Shown piece by piece: positions 16,889-26,614 of a DNA stretch of 64,000 nt. Within the stretch, counting starts at the first letter, position 1; every line of letters begins with the position of its first letter. The stretch is from contig CAMUYQ010000013.1 of the NCBI GenBank assembly GCA_947165025.1, positions 1 through 64,000 on the forward strand, in the 5' to 3' direction. This DNA is from an uncultured Lachnospiraceae bacterium (GTDB taxonomy: Bacteria; Bacillota; Clostridia; Lachnospirales; Lachnospiraceae). The notes under the pieces were generated by a model that worked only from the letters and a program-made list of their open reading frames with translations, searched no databases and was not told the origin of the DNA. Position numbers and translations under genes: made by a program.

Positions 16889-17776
16889 TTATTTTGTCTG
16901 TATATCTATATCTCCGCTTGAAGTCTCCAGGCTGATCTTTCCGGCCCCTGCTTCCTTGGAAAAGTTTTTCTCATACTCCACTCCGTTAAGTACAATGTCA
17001 CCCGAACTTGTGTGAATATCATACGAATGATCAGCTTCGGCAGAGTTGAGTCCCATTGAGATCTCGCCGGATGAAGCTTTGCATGATATATCCCCGGCTT
17101 CGGAATTAAACAGACTGATGTCTCCCGAAGAAGTGATGCAGTTGATCGCATCCGTATTTACTCTGAGAAGTGCTATATCTCCCGAAGAGCTGGAAAAATC
17201 ACACTTTCCAACTTTTACTTTATCCCCGTAGATCTCGCCTGATGAGGTCTTGACCGTAAGATCATCACCTTCAACATCATTGAGCATTACGTCACCCGAA
17301 CTTGATGTGATGCTTCCGGAAATGCCCACGCGGTCAAATGTCAGATCACCTGATGATATGTGTGCGGTAAGGTCTGCCGTTTTGCCGTCGGGAATCGTGA
17401 TCACGTAATTGTCGAGTCCCTCTCCGAATCCGAAATCAAACATCACAAATCCCTTGGAGGGCTGCTTTACCGTAAGTGAACCGCTCTCCTGTGTAACAAC
17501 AGGCTCCTCACCTTCACGTGTCTTATATGATATCGTAAATGCGTCGCCGGTCGTTACTACAACATCAGCTGATGAAATCTCAAGCTGAAGCTTGTCAAAC
17601 TCATCAAGATCAACCTTCTTATCAACAACGTCTGTTCTTACTGTATTTCCGTTTCCGTTAAACGCCACACTCCAGCCCTTTGTTGCACCGGCACGAAGTC
17701 CCAGAAAAGTTATCAGGGCGCCGATCGGAATAAGGCATGCGGCTATGATCAGAATTATCTTTACCGTCTTGTTCAT
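16889..17776 (-). CDS. DUF4097 beta-helix envelope protein with SSGD repeats
   Basis: 295 residues: one N-terminal membrane segment (residues 5-28) and then a repetitive beta region. The motif T/S-S-S-G-D/E-I/V recurs about every 20 residues (ISSGDLTF, TSSGEIYG, TSSGDISL, ASSGEISM, TSSGDIVL, TSSGDIDI), typical of DUF4097 adhesin-like solenoids. In Firmicutes this protein follows PadR and DUF1700 genes in envelope-stress cassettes. It starts at the last base of the DUF1700 stop. The molecular role is unknown. Confidence 0.85.
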   Translation of the reverse strand: MNKTVKIILIIAACLIPIGALITFLGLRAGATKGWSVAFNGNGNTVRTDVVDKKVDLDEFDKLQLEISSADVVVTTGDAFTISYKTREGEEPVVTQESGSLTVKQPSKGFVMFDFGFGEGLDNYVITIPDGKTADLTAHISSGDLTFDRVGISGSITSSSGDVMLNDVEGDDLTVKTSSGEIYGDKVKVGKCDFSSSSGDIALLRVNTDAINCITSSGDISLFNSEAGDISCKASSGEISMGLNSAEADHSYDIHTSSGDIVLNGVEYEKNFSKEAGAGKISLETSSGDIDIQTK

Positions 17777-18354
17777 TATTCATTCTCCTTTGTATTATCT
17801 TTATTCCTGCGAAATATCTTACGTGTGATGAAACGGATCAGGTAGAAGAGGCCAAAGCCTAACAGTATACCGAGTCCGAGTGAAGATATTCCGCATCCGA
17901 AAACAACTGCCTTCTGCGCAACACCCGGTGCCATCCACATAAGTACCAGGCATGCGATACCCGACAGTACAAGCGCCACAGCCGTAACGGCAAATGAGAT
18001 GATAAGCGATATGCATACAACTATCAGTGTAAAGACAAGTGCCAGCACAACGATCGCAAGAGGGATCGATACCGGAAGCGAAAGTGCTCCGAGTATGGAC
18101 ATCCAAACAACAGTTGCATGTCCCTTAACGGTCTTGTTCTCCTCATATTCATCAACGTGCTTCTGTGTGCATTCGTCGATAATGTTCTTTGCTGCATCCT
18201 TTGGGCTTCCGAGCTTTTCCGTTACGTCTGCCGTATCGTCAATGCCCATGTCGCTCATCAGTTCCGTGTAATATTCGATAGCATCTTCTTTATCTTCCTT
18301 CGGTATGTATTTGAGACGCTTTCCGAGCTCTTTCAGGTATTCAGATTTATTCAT
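17776..18354 (-). CDS. DUF1700 membrane protein
   Basis: About 192 residues. The N-terminal 80 residues (MNKSEYLKELGKRLKYIPKED...) are the charged DUF1700 helical domain, followed by a HAAS-like KLGSPKDAAKNII segment and three to four membrane helices. Middle gene of the PadR-DUF1700-DUF4097 cassette; its start lies inside the PadR stop region. I reject the longer in-frame start at 18387 because it overlaps PadR deeply. Proposed members act as membrane anchors in envelope sensing, which is not proven here. Confidence 0.85.
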   Translation of the reverse strand: MNKSEYLKELGKRLKYIPKEDKEDAIEYYTELMSDMGIDDTADVTEKLGSPKDAAKNIIDECTQKHVDEYEENKTVKGHATVVWMSILGALSLPVSIPLAIVVLALVFTLIVVCISLIISFAVTAVALVLSGIACLVLMWMAPGVAQKAVVFGCGISSLGLGILLGFGLFYLIRFITRKIFRRNKDNTKENE

Positions 18355-18694
18355 CACTGTCTCCTCCCGTTTTGTCGCCGGCCGCACCTGAGGGGCCGAT
18401 CAGTTCGTCGATCTTTTCTTTGTAAATGTTCCACTCCGACGAATAGTGTTCGAGCAGAGCCCTGCCCTCGTCCGTTATCGCATAGTAGCGCCGGTTACGT
18501 CCTCCGAAAGGCTCGTCATAAGTTCTTAAATGCCCTGATTTCTGCAGGCGCCTGAGCACCGGGTAAAGTGTCGATTCCGAGATGTCCACGACCTGACGCA
18601 CCTTCTGGGTGAGCGTGTAGCCGTATGAATCTTCTTTATCGACGATCCCGAGAACGCATGCGTCCAGCAGCGGGGCCGTCAGTTGATATGTCAT
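18347..18694 (-). CDS. PadR-family transcriptional regulator
   Basis: 115-residue winged-helix repressor: LLDACVLGIVDKEDSYGYTL, STLYPVLRRLQKSGHL and RRYYAITDEGRALL are hallmark PadR segments, followed by a short dimerising helix. First gene of the cassette. A 13-bp palindrome overlaps its promoter, so it probably represses itself and the two membrane genes. Confidence 0.95.
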   Translation of the reverse strand: MTYQLTAPLLDACVLGIVDKEDSYGYTLTQKVRQVVDISESTLYPVLRRLQKSGHLRTYDEPFGGRNRRYYAITDEGRALLEHYSSEWNIYKEKIDELIGPSGAAGDKTGGDSDE

Positions 18695-18741
18695 ATGTAT
18701 TCCTCCTTTGAAAAATGGGCTTATATCATTTTCTGTATGAT

Positions 18742-18770
18742 ACTATACGTCGTATAATATTATTTGTCAA
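18742..18770 (-). promoter_or_regulatory. Promoter with overlapping palindromic operator for the PadR operon
   Basis: Minus-strand TTGACA (18765-18770) and TATAGT (18742-18747) with a 17-base spacer. TATACG-T-CGTATA (18744-18756) is a perfect palindrome covering the -10 box and part of the spacer, well placed for PadR autoregulation. Confidence 0.75.
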
Positions 18771-18854
18771 CACATATTTGATTTTTTTTCCGAAGTTCTT
18801 TTGTCACTTTGTTATGCTATAATGGAGAAAATCATCGAGGGAGAATACTATCTT

Positions 18855-19637
18855 ATGAAGATAACCATACTCGGCGCGCGCGGTTCTGTCCCGACAAGCG
18901 GTGCGAAAACGCAGGTTTTCGGCGGATCCACTTCTTGCGTGCTCATAGAGACCGATGATAATGCCATCTATCTTGATGCGGGATCCGGGATAATCCAGAC
19001 ACCCGATATCGGAGACAGGCAGATCTCGATACTCATCACACATCCTCATTTTGATCATCTTATAGGATTGCCGTTTTTTCCGTACAACACTGCTCCCGGA
19101 CGCCGGATAGATGTATACGGAAAAAGCCGCAGTGAAGGAACAATAAAAGAGCAGCTGGAAAGACTGATCTCTCCGCCTCTCTGGCCATGTACTCTTTCCG
19201 AATACAAGGCAGACTACTGTTTCCACGAAGCCGAAGCCCGGTTCAGTATAGGAAACATAGATGTTGAGACTGCAGAATCACGACATCCCGGCTCAAGTCT
19301 TATATACAGGATATCGTTTGACGGCAAAAGCATTGTATATGCTACGGATTACGAATACGCCGAGGATGAAAGCTCAAAGCTCAGTGATTTTGCAAAGGGC
19401 GCCAACCTTATCCTGCTTGATGCGCAGTATACGGATGAAGAGTTTGCGGCAAGGAAAGGGTTCGGACACTCAACGGTAAAACAGGGCCTTAGGATAATGC
19501 AGGATGCACAGGCGAAAATCATGCGCTTCGTGCATCATGATCCAAGACATACGGATGAAATGCTTAAGAAAATGGAAGACGAGGTAAAGAGCGACTCTGT
19601 TGCCTTTGCCAGGGAAGGCGAGGTGATCGTTCTGTGA
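18855..19637 (+). CDS. MBL-fold metal-dependent hydrolase
   Basis: About 260 residues of the metallo-beta-lactamase fold: THPHFDHLIGLP carries the HxHxDH zinc motif, with further ligands in GHSTVKQG and HHDPRH. Its opening, MKITILGARGSVPTSG, is typical of hydrolases related to cyclic nucleotide phosphodiesterases and RNase Z. It is first in an operon with an HD-GYP gene and a nucleotide cyclase gene. A TGC-TATAAT extended -10 (18818-18823) lies 31 bases upstream. The start is set at MKITILG because upstream codons lack homology and overlap the -10. Confidence 0.88.
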   Translation: MKITILGARGSVPTSGAKTQVFGGSTSCVLIETDDNAIYLDAGSGIIQTPDIGDRQISILITHPHFDHLIGLPFFPYNTAPGRRIDVYGKSRSEGTIKEQLERLISPPLWPCTLSEYKADYCFHEAEARFSIGNIDVETAESRHPGSSLIYRISFDGKSIVYATDYEYAEDESSKLSDFAKGANLILLDAQYTDEEFAARKGFGHSTVKQGLRIMQDAQAKIMRFVHHDPRHTDEMLKKMEDEVKSDSVAFAREGEVIVL

Positions 19638-21085
19638 ATACAAATACCGGATCAGCATACTCTCTTGAAAGAATGATAAAGATCGCGCTCGATCTGAGTG
19701 CCGAAAAGGATTTCGACAGACTGATGAAGAAGATCCTGACCGAGGCAATGGACACCTGCAAATGCGATGCGGGAACCGTTTATCTCCTTGAAGACGATCT
19801 TCTGCATTTCCATACGTTCTTCACAAAATCAAAGAACATAAGCTCTGACAAGAACAAACTTCCGCCGCCGGTACCGATGAAGCGCTCCCATGTGTGCGCA
19901 TGTGCAGCGATCGATAACAAGAAGATAAACCTCCCGGATATATACGAATCCGACGAGTATGATTTTCAGGGAGCCCAGAAGTATGACGCGCTCAACGACT
20001 ACCGCACGGGGTCGATGCTCGTGATACCAATGAGCGATGAAAAAGACAATGTCATAGGGGTTCTGCAGCTCATCAATGCGCTTGATGATGCGGGCAACAT
20101 GATCCCGTTTGACAAAGGTTATGAAGAGGTCGTTCAGGCACTTGCGAGTCTGGCTGCCGTTTCGATAAACAACCACCGTCTCGCTCAGGAAGTAAGCGAT
20201 CTGTTACAGTCATTCGTGCAGGTCATGGTCGGTGCGATCGATACGAGAACGCCTTACAATGCAAGTCATACGCGTTCCATGGTCAAATACGGCGACCGCT
20301 TTATCGACTGGCTGAACGAGAGCGGCAACGAATGGAAGTTTACCGATGAGCAGAAGGAAGCATTCCTTATGAGCGTATGGCTTCATGATATCGGAAAGCT
20401 GCTCGTGCCGCTTAACGTCCTTGACAAGGCTGACCGCTTGTCTGGTATCCGTGAACCGATCATAAACAGGATCGAGATCGGTTGCCTGAAGGATCAGATC
20501 ACGGCACTTACCGATCCGTCAAAGGCCGAAGAATGCAAGGCACATGAGCAGGCGCTTCGGACCGCATGGACAACGATGGAGGAAGCCAACGGTAAAGGAT
20601 TCCTTGACGATCTTATGCTTGACAGGCTGCGTGCATGCGCAAAGCTTACATGCAAAAACGCACAGGATGAGGACATTCCTCTTCTGACAAAAGACGAGCT
20701 GACAAAGCTCAGCGTCAGAAAAGGAACCCTTACGGATGCTGAAAAGAGCGAAGTTGAGAAGCATGTTGTCTATACAGCGGAAATGCTTGATAAGATGAAC
20801 TTTAAGGGTGTATACAAGGATGTACCTCACATGGCGGGATCCCATCATGAGTTCGTTGACGGGACAGGTTATCCGAACAAGATCTCAGGAGATGAGATAT
20901 CGGATGAGATACGACTCCTTACGGTACTTGATATATACGATGCGCTGACTGCCGAGGACAGGCCGTACAAGCCGCCTATTCCCGCAGAAAAGGCGTTTGC
21001 GATACTGAATGCAATGGTTAACGAAGGAAAGCTCGACAGGAGGATAGTCGATCTGTTTGAACAAAGCGGGGCATGGAGATCATGA
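19634..21085 (+). CDS. GAF - HD-GYP cyclic-di-GMP phosphodiesterase
   Basis: 483 residues. An N-terminal GAF-type sensor (about 10-180) is followed by an HD-GYP domain with HDIGKLLVP and the signature HHEFVDGTGYP. A long insertion of about 120 residues separates the two motifs. Such enzymes degrade cyclic-di-GMP to GMP or pGpG. The GTG start overlaps the TGA of the MBL gene (GTGA), with GAGG upstream. The following cyclase gene also overlaps its end, so all three proteins are co-translated. Confidence 0.9.
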   Translation: MNTNTGSAYSLERMIKIALDLSAEKDFDRLMKKILTEAMDTCKCDAGTVYLLEDDLLHFHTFFTKSKNISSDKNKLPPPVPMKRSHVCACAAIDNKKINLPDIYESDEYDFQGAQKYDALNDYRTGSMLVIPMSDEKDNVIGVLQLINALDDAGNMIPFDKGYEEVVQALASLAAVSINNHRLAQEVSDLLQSFVQVMVGAIDTRTPYNASHTRSMVKYGDRFIDWLNESGNEWKFTDEQKEAFLMSVWLHDIGKLLVPLNVLDKADRLSGIREPIINRIEIGCLKDQITALTDPSKAEECKAHEQALRTAWTTMEEANGKGFLDDLMLDRLRACAKLTCKNAQDEDIPLLTKDELTKLSVRKGTLTDAEKSEVEKHVVYTAEMLDKMNFKGVYKDVPHMAGSHHEFVDGTGYPNKISGDEISDEIRLLTVLDIYDALTAEDRPYKPPIPAEKAFAILNAMVNEGKLDRRIVDLFEQSGAWRS

Positions 21086-22890
21086 TCGGATTATTAAAGA
21101 AAAATAAGCTCGCACGTTCGCTTGCGATATCACTTGCGGGAGCAGTTCTCGTAACTGCGATAATCGGATATTTCGGACTTCTGGACAAGCTTGACGGGCT
21201 TGCACAGGATGCACTCTACCAGCAGCCGAACGCACTTTCCGGCGAGATCATCATGATCTGTATAGATGACAAGGCGCTCGAGCAGTTCGGCCCTTACAAT
21301 ACATGGGACAGAACGATAATGGCACGCGCCCTTGAGAAGCTGTCCGAAGATCCCGCGCATGTTCCGGCAGTTGTTGCCATCGATACGATCTATACGGGAC
21401 AGACTACGGAAGAAGCGGACAAAAGGCTTGCTGATGCAGCCTCAAAGCTTGATGTTGTCACCGCATCGTTTGCACAGATCGGATCCCAGGTTGTCGAAGA
21501 CGAAAACGGAAACATGTATTATGACAGGAATGCCGTTTCGGGATATTCTCTTCCCTATGAGGAGCTCAGGGATGTGACCACGCAGGGACACGTAAATGCC
21601 GTGTGCGATCCCGACGGGATACTCAGACACGCCCTTCTGTCAATAGATGTCAGCAGCGAAAAGGTTTACTCAATGGCATACACAACGGCAAAGAAATATG
21701 CCGAAAAGACCGGACTTGATATCACCGAACCCGAGACAACCGGTGGATATTACTACGTGTCTTATTCAGCGCTTCCGGAAGGATTCTACGACGGATACTC
21801 GCTTGCGGATCTGATAAACGGAGATATTCCCTCGGATGCTTTTGAAGACAGGATCGTCCTTATCGGACCTTATGCAGTCGGACTGCAGGATGAATACTTC
21901 ACGGCGATAGACCATTCACGCCATATGTACGGAATGGAATATCAGGCAAACGTGATACAGATGATACTTGACGGAAATTATAAGAGTGAGCTTGCCAAGT
22001 TCCCCCAGCAGCTTGTTCTGTTTATCATAAGCTTCCTGGCGTTCTTCGCATTCCTGATGACTGATTTTCGGATATCATCCGTTGTTATGGCAGGTGTTAT
22101 CGCGCTGTCTCTCGGTGCCACATATGCGATGTATTCGTCCGGCATCGTCATGCATCCGCTGTGGATACTGGTAGGTGTGTTTGCGCTCTATCTCGTGTCG
22201 ATAGTGATCAGGTATCTGTATTCCGCACTTGAGAAACAGCGAGTGACACGGACGTTTGAAAGATACGTTGCACCCGAGATCGTTGCCGAGATCCTTAAGG
22301 AAGGTACGGAGAACCTGTCGCTTGGCGGCAAGCTCTGCAACATCGCCGTACTGTTTGTTGATGTCAGGGGATTTACTACGATGTCGGAAAGACTGGATCC
22401 GGAAAAGGTCGTATATATCCTTAACAGATATCTGACAATGGCGAGCAGTTGTGTTGAACAGAATATGGGAACTCTGGACAAATTCGTGGGTGACGCGATG
22501 ATGGCGTTCTGGGGAGCGCCGATCCCGCAGGATGATGCGGTATATAATGCGGTAAAGACGGCCATGGACATAGTCGACGGAGCAGCAAGGGTTTCGCTTG
22601 AACTTAAGGATGAGATCGGTGAAGAACTGCGTGTCGGAGTCGGTGTTCATTACGGACCCGCAGTCGTCGGAAACATGGGCGCCGAACGCCATATGGACTA
22701 CACGGCGATCGGCGATACTGTAAATACCGCTGCAAGACTTGAAGCAAATGCTCCGGCCGGAACGGTATATATAAGCAGAAGTGTTGCGGATGTTCTCGGG
22801 GACAGGATCTCATACGAATCCCTCGGAAACACCGTTCCCCTCAAGGGAAAATCAGACTTCGAAGTACTTAAACTCAATATTCAATCCTGA
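21073..22890 (+). CDS. CHASE2 sensor - class III nucleotide cyclase
   Basis: 605 residues: an N-terminal membrane helix, an extracellular CHASE2 domain (about 40-310), three more membrane helices and a cytoplasmic class III cyclase. Metal-binding aspartates lie in FVDVRGF and FVGDAMMAFWG. A lysine before FVGD and the aspartate of IGDTVNTAARLE favour ATP over GTP, so cyclic AMP is the likely product. ATG 21082 (ATGA overlap with the previous stop) is an equally possible start. It converges on the opposite-strand HD-GYP gene, overlapping by 10 bases. Confidence 0.92.
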   Translation: MEIMIGLLKKNKLARSLAISLAGAVLVTAIIGYFGLLDKLDGLAQDALYQQPNALSGEIIMICIDDKALEQFGPYNTWDRTIMARALEKLSEDPAHVPAVVAIDTIYTGQTTEEADKRLADAASKLDVVTASFAQIGSQVVEDENGNMYYDRNAVSGYSLPYEELRDVTTQGHVNAVCDPDGILRHALLSIDVSSEKVYSMAYTTAKKYAEKTGLDITEPETTGGYYYVSYSALPEGFYDGYSLADLINGDIPSDAFEDRIVLIGPYAVGLQDEYFTAIDHSRHMYGMEYQANVIQMILDGNYKSELAKFPQQLVLFIISFLAFFAFLMTDFRISSVVMAGVIALSLGATYAMYSSGIVMHPLWILVGVFALYLVSIVIRYLYSALEKQRVTRTFERYVAPEIVAEILKEGTENLSLGGKLCNIAVLFVDVRGFTTMSERLDPEKVVYILNRYLTMASSCVEQNMGTLDKFVGDAMMAFWGAPIPQDDAVYNAVKTAMDIVDGAARVSLELKDEIGEELRVGVGVHYGPAVVGNMGAERHMDYTAIGDTVNTAARLEANAPAGTVYISRSVADVLGDRISYESLGNTVPLKGKSDFEVLKLNIQS

Positions 22891-25070
22891 TCTTCAAAAT
22901 TCCTGATACCCTGGCCGAGCATCAATTCATGTGCGGCCAGGATTTCTTTTACTTCATCCTGGGACTGTATGAAGATCGCTGCGATCTGCGGATCGAACTG
23001 CGTTCCCGCACCTTCTTCTATGATCTGCATAGCTTTATCAAACGGAAACGGCTCTTTGTAGCTTCGCTTTGAAACAAGCGCATCAAATACGTCGGCAACA
23101 GCCATTATCCTTGCAGACAGCGGGATATCCTCGCCGGCCTTTCCGCTCGGATAACCCTTGCCGTCCCATCTTTCGTGATGGTATGTCGCAAGGTTCTTGG
23201 CTTCCTTGAGATAACCGCTGTCGGATACGAGCGACATTGCGCTCTCTATCACCTTTTCACCTGCGGTCGTGTGACTCTTCATCTTCGCAAATTCTTCATC
23301 GGAAAGCTTTCCGGCCTTGTTCAGTATCGTGTCACTGACCATGATCTTTCCGACATCATGAAGCGGTGCGGAATTGGCAACGTCATTAATATACTCATCG
23401 GTAAGCACGTCTGCGTAGATACCCTTTTCCTTCATCTTTTTCATGATCAGACGGACATACGCTGCAGTTTTACGAACGTGATCGCCCGTATTCTTGTCAC
23501 GGCTCTCCACCATGTCGGCAAGAACGTATATCAGGCCGTTCTGCATGTGCGAAATCTCTTCACCCTTGGCTTCAACATCCTCAAGATATCCGACGGTCTC
23601 CGCGATCGTCTTTGAGAGCGATTCGTAGAGATTTTCTATCTCATCACCGGTTGCGATGTCAAGATGCTGCAGTCTGTCAACGCTCTTATCACGGCCTTCC
23701 TCGCTGTCATACGCAAACTTTCTGGCAGACATCGTCATGGCAGCGATCGGGTAGATCAGATGATAATCGACAAGCCAGATACACAACGCCAGAATGAATA
23801 TGTAAAATCCCATGAACAGTGAGAATACCTTCGTCATGTAATTAAGCGTGGCAAGCCTGATATTCTCGACAAGGATATCGGCTGCTGCATAGCATACGCA
23901 GTTGCCTGCGGAATCAAATACCGGTTCGAACACGGTCATAAGCTGTCCGTAATCCGTATCATCAAGAAGCGGTTCTATCTTGTTTCCCGCGAGAAGATCA
24001 TCTTTATATGGCAGCAGATACTCCTCTATCGGTATGACAGTTCCGGGAGCCACACCGGGGACTTCCGGCGTATCAAGATCGAACACGACTGTAACGCCGT
24101 CCTCGGAAAACTTATATACATACAGAAACTCGATATCGGGATCGCCCTTTCGGATCCCCTCAAGTCTTGCCTCGATCTTGCGGTATTCCGCACTGTCATC
24201 GCCACCCGTCAGGTATTCGTCCACCTTGTCGGGCTCGATCAGATTGGCAGCCAGTTTTGCGGCACTTGAACAGTTGTATGTGTACTGTTCCATCGCAAAG
24301 TTCCTGTAGATAATGTAGCTGATGAAAGTTGTGACGATAGCAACGCAGACCATGATCACAGTGATGATCGTGATGATCTTGCTCCTAAGCGAGAACGAAC
24401 GGGTCAGGTTATGCTTTGCATCATATATTCCCTCTTCTGACAGAGGTGCCTGACGCCATCCGGTCACCCACAGTCCCGGCTTTAACCTGTCCGGGATAAG
24501 TTTGATGATGATCACGACGAGTACAACTGTGATGCCTTTATCGATAAGGTCGATCACGATATCCGAGAGCATCTGGGCCCAGAATACACTGAGCTTCCCG
24601 CTTTCAAAGAGAGAGCGGGCAAACGATGCTGATATACCTTCACCGATACCGAAACCGTACAACAGATATGTAAGAACAGAACCCAAAGCCCCGCCTATAA
24701 ACGCAAAGATAGGAATGGTCAGTATAGCTTTTCCCCACTTGTCAAACCAGCCCTTTCTGCCAAGATATGTTCCTGTCGCGGCGATCATCGTTGACAGAAC
24801 GACATAGTATGCGTTGCCGGGATTGCCCTGCATATTGATGATGTTGTTGAGATAGCCGACGAGTATTCCGGGAAGATATCCGCCCAGAACAGCGGCAAGA
24901 AGCGTACCGACGTTATCGAGGTAAAGCGGGACGCCAAAATATGTCGCAGCGCGCGGTAATATGAAGTTTATGATCACCGCTCCCGCAAAAAACGCGATCT
25001 TAAGCGCACGGGATCTGTTGTCTTTACTGTCCGAAGTTTTTGCTGAATTCATGCCACTATAATATCGCAA
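22881..25070 (-). CDS. HD-GYP phosphodiesterase with ECF-S-like membrane domain
   Basis: About 729 residues. Residues 25-190 form a multi-helix membrane domain resembling substrate-binding S components of ECF vitamin transporters (PLYLDNVGTLLAAVLGGYLP, IINMQGNPGNAYYV). A second membrane helix near 230, an extracellular sensor region and another helix follow, then a HAMP-like part and a C-terminal HD-GYP domain with LHDVGKIMVSD and YHHERWDGKGYP. It probably cleaves cyclic-di-GMP in response to an external or small-molecule signal. The start may be TTG 25070 or ATG 25052; neither has a clear ribosome-binding site. Confidence 0.85.
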   Translation of the reverse strand: MRYYSGMNSAKTSDSKDNRSRALKIAFFAGAVIINFILPRAATYFGVPLYLDNVGTLLAAVLGGYLPGILVGYLNNIINMQGNPGNAYYVVLSTMIAATGTYLGRKGWFDKWGKAILTIPIFAFIGGALGSVLTYLLYGFGIGEGISASFARSLFESGKLSVFWAQMLSDIVIDLIDKGITVVLVVIIIKLIPDRLKPGLWVTGWRQAPLSEEGIYDAKHNLTRSFSLRSKIITIITVIMVCVAIVTTFISYIIYRNFAMEQYTYNCSSAAKLAANLIEPDKVDEYLTGGDDSAEYRKIEARLEGIRKGDPDIEFLYVYKFSEDGVTVVFDLDTPEVPGVAPGTVIPIEEYLLPYKDDLLAGNKIEPLLDDTDYGQLMTVFEPVFDSAGNCVCYAAADILVENIRLATLNYMTKVFSLFMGFYIFILALCIWLVDYHLIYPIAAMTMSARKFAYDSEEGRDKSVDRLQHLDIATGDEIENLYESLSKTIAETVGYLEDVEAKGEEISHMQNGLIYVLADMVESRDKNTGDHVRKTAAYVRLIMKKMKEKGIYADVLTDEYINDVANSAPLHDVGKIMVSDTILNKAGKLSDEEFAKMKSHTTAGEKVIESAMSLVSDSGYLKEAKNLATYHHERWDGKGYPSGKAGEDIPLSARIMAVADVFDALVSKRSYKEPFPFDKAMQIIEEGAGTQFDPQIAAIFIQSQDEVKEILAAHELMLGQGIRNFEDQD

Positions 25071-25110
25071 AAATCATACAATATCAATTGATTGCGCGTT
25101 TTTTCATCAG

Positions 25111-26571
25111 TCATTCTTTCCTTTCCGCCTTCATCGCAACCTTGCGCTCGTACATGGCTTTATCGGCCTTCTTGAACACATCATCAACGGTCTTGTCGAC
25201 CTTCTTGTCAAACTTGTAATAACCTATCGCAGCCGATATCTGTTCCCACGGCTGAAGCGTATCGTCAGCCTGAACCTGTTCGAGACGGTTGTTAAAATCA
25301 TCTATCAGGGCATCCACATTCCTGTAGTCGCGATTTTTGAGCACAACTATGAACTCGTCACCGCCAACCCTGAATACCGGGGAATGTTCAAATACTTCAC
25401 AGACAAGCATACAGAGTCTTCTGATCGAAATGTTGCCCTTTTCGTGTCCGTATGTATCGTTTGTCCTCTTCAGGAAGTTGAGGTCGACCATGGCCAGTCC
25501 GAACTCGTTAAATCCGTCGTCCAGGTCCTTCTCCAGCTTCTCAGCCTCATAATCATATGCGGTCTTGTTACGGATACCGGTAAGAGCATCCTTAACCGCA
25601 AGCTCTTTCAGCGACTGCGCCTGCTCTTCCGTCTTCTGAAGAGCAACCTTCGTGTCAATGAGCGTGTTGATGTTCGTGTTCATGTCGGTTTCCATCTGTT
25701 TCATGGAAGACAATAGCTGTGATATCTCGTCATGCGTGTTGATCGACAGCTTTTCAAAATCATGATGCACGACATCGTTGTTCTCGGAGCAGTAGTTCTT
25801 GGCCGTATCCGAAAGCGTCAGAATCGGCTTTGTAACGTTCCTGATGACATACCACAGACTTAATCCGAGCATAACGAGCATCACACCAAACATCGCGATG
25901 GCGATCGTAATAACATAGCGCTGCTCCTTGGCCTTGATCTCATTCATCGAAATATCAACACAAAGATGACCGATCCAATCGTCACCGCACTTGATCGGAT
26001 ATGCAGCGGTAGCAAGCCATCCGTAAACATCCTCATTTGTTATTGTTGCGGGAACGATCTCTCCGTCATCGGGCCAGATGCCGTTCTCAAACGAATCCAC
26101 ACATCCGGGCGGACATTCATCCTCGCCGTACGCACCGTCAATAACATACAGCGCATGCATGTTTTCCTTTTTGTAACAGGTGACATATATGCAGTCGACC
26201 TTGTAGATATCCTGATATTTTCTGAAGTGCTCCTGCAGTTTGTGATAAACCGGAAGCTCCCTTAAGCTTGCATAATGTGCCATATACTCGTTCCACTCAT
26301 CCGAACCCCACTCGGTACTGGGAACGACCTTATCTTCCACATCCTTGTACACATCAAGAACAGCATCACGCATCTCAAGGACATCCTTGGGGTCGAGCGT
26401 CGTTACCACCGCTTCCGTGATCTGCTCAGCCTTGTCCGTGTATTCCCTGTCGATTATTGCCGTTGCGATCCTTGTTACCGCAAATACCGCCAGCAGTCCG
26501 ATAAGGAGACACATAATGATAACTCCTATAGACAATTTTGTTTTAAGCGAAACAAAATGTTCCTTCTTCAT
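25111..26571 (-). CDS. Membrane diguanylate cyclase (GGDEF)
   Basis: 486 residues: a membrane helix (12-33), an extracellular sensor (about 35-215), a second helix (218-245), a HAMP linker, a coiled coil and a GGDEF domain with the intact signature FRVGGDEFIVVL. It makes cyclic-di-GMP from GTP. AAAGGGA precedes the ATG. It sits next to the HD-GYP gene in the same direction, so synthesis and breakdown of the same messenger are encoded side by side. Confidence 0.93.
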   Translation of the reverse strand: MKKEHFVSLKTKLSIGVIIMCLLIGLLAVFAVTRIATAIIDREYTDKAEQITEAVVTTLDPKDVLEMRDAVLDVYKDVEDKVVPSTEWGSDEWNEYMAHYASLRELPVYHKLQEHFRKYQDIYKVDCIYVTCYKKENMHALYVIDGAYGEDECPPGCVDSFENGIWPDDGEIVPATITNEDVYGWLATAAYPIKCGDDWIGHLCVDISMNEIKAKEQRYVITIAIAMFGVMLVMLGLSLWYVIRNVTKPILTLSDTAKNYCSENNDVVHHDFEKLSINTHDEISQLLSSMKQMETDMNTNINTLIDTKVALQKTEEQAQSLKELAVKDALTGIRNKTAYDYEAEKLEKDLDDGFNEFGLAMVDLNFLKRTNDTYGHEKGNISIRRLCMLVCEVFEHSPVFRVGGDEFIVVLKNRDYRNVDALIDDFNNRLEQVQADDTLQPWEQISAAIGYYKFDKKVDKTVDDVFKKADKAMYERKVAMKAERKE

Positions 26572-26614
26572 ACACCGTTCCCTTTCGTAAGAAACCCCTT
26601 TTTCCCCGTCATTC

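Noticed and set aside
16889-17776. SSGD repeats as a DNA repeat array
   Set aside because: The periodicity is at protein level (beta-solenoid turns); the DNA is not repeated closely enough.
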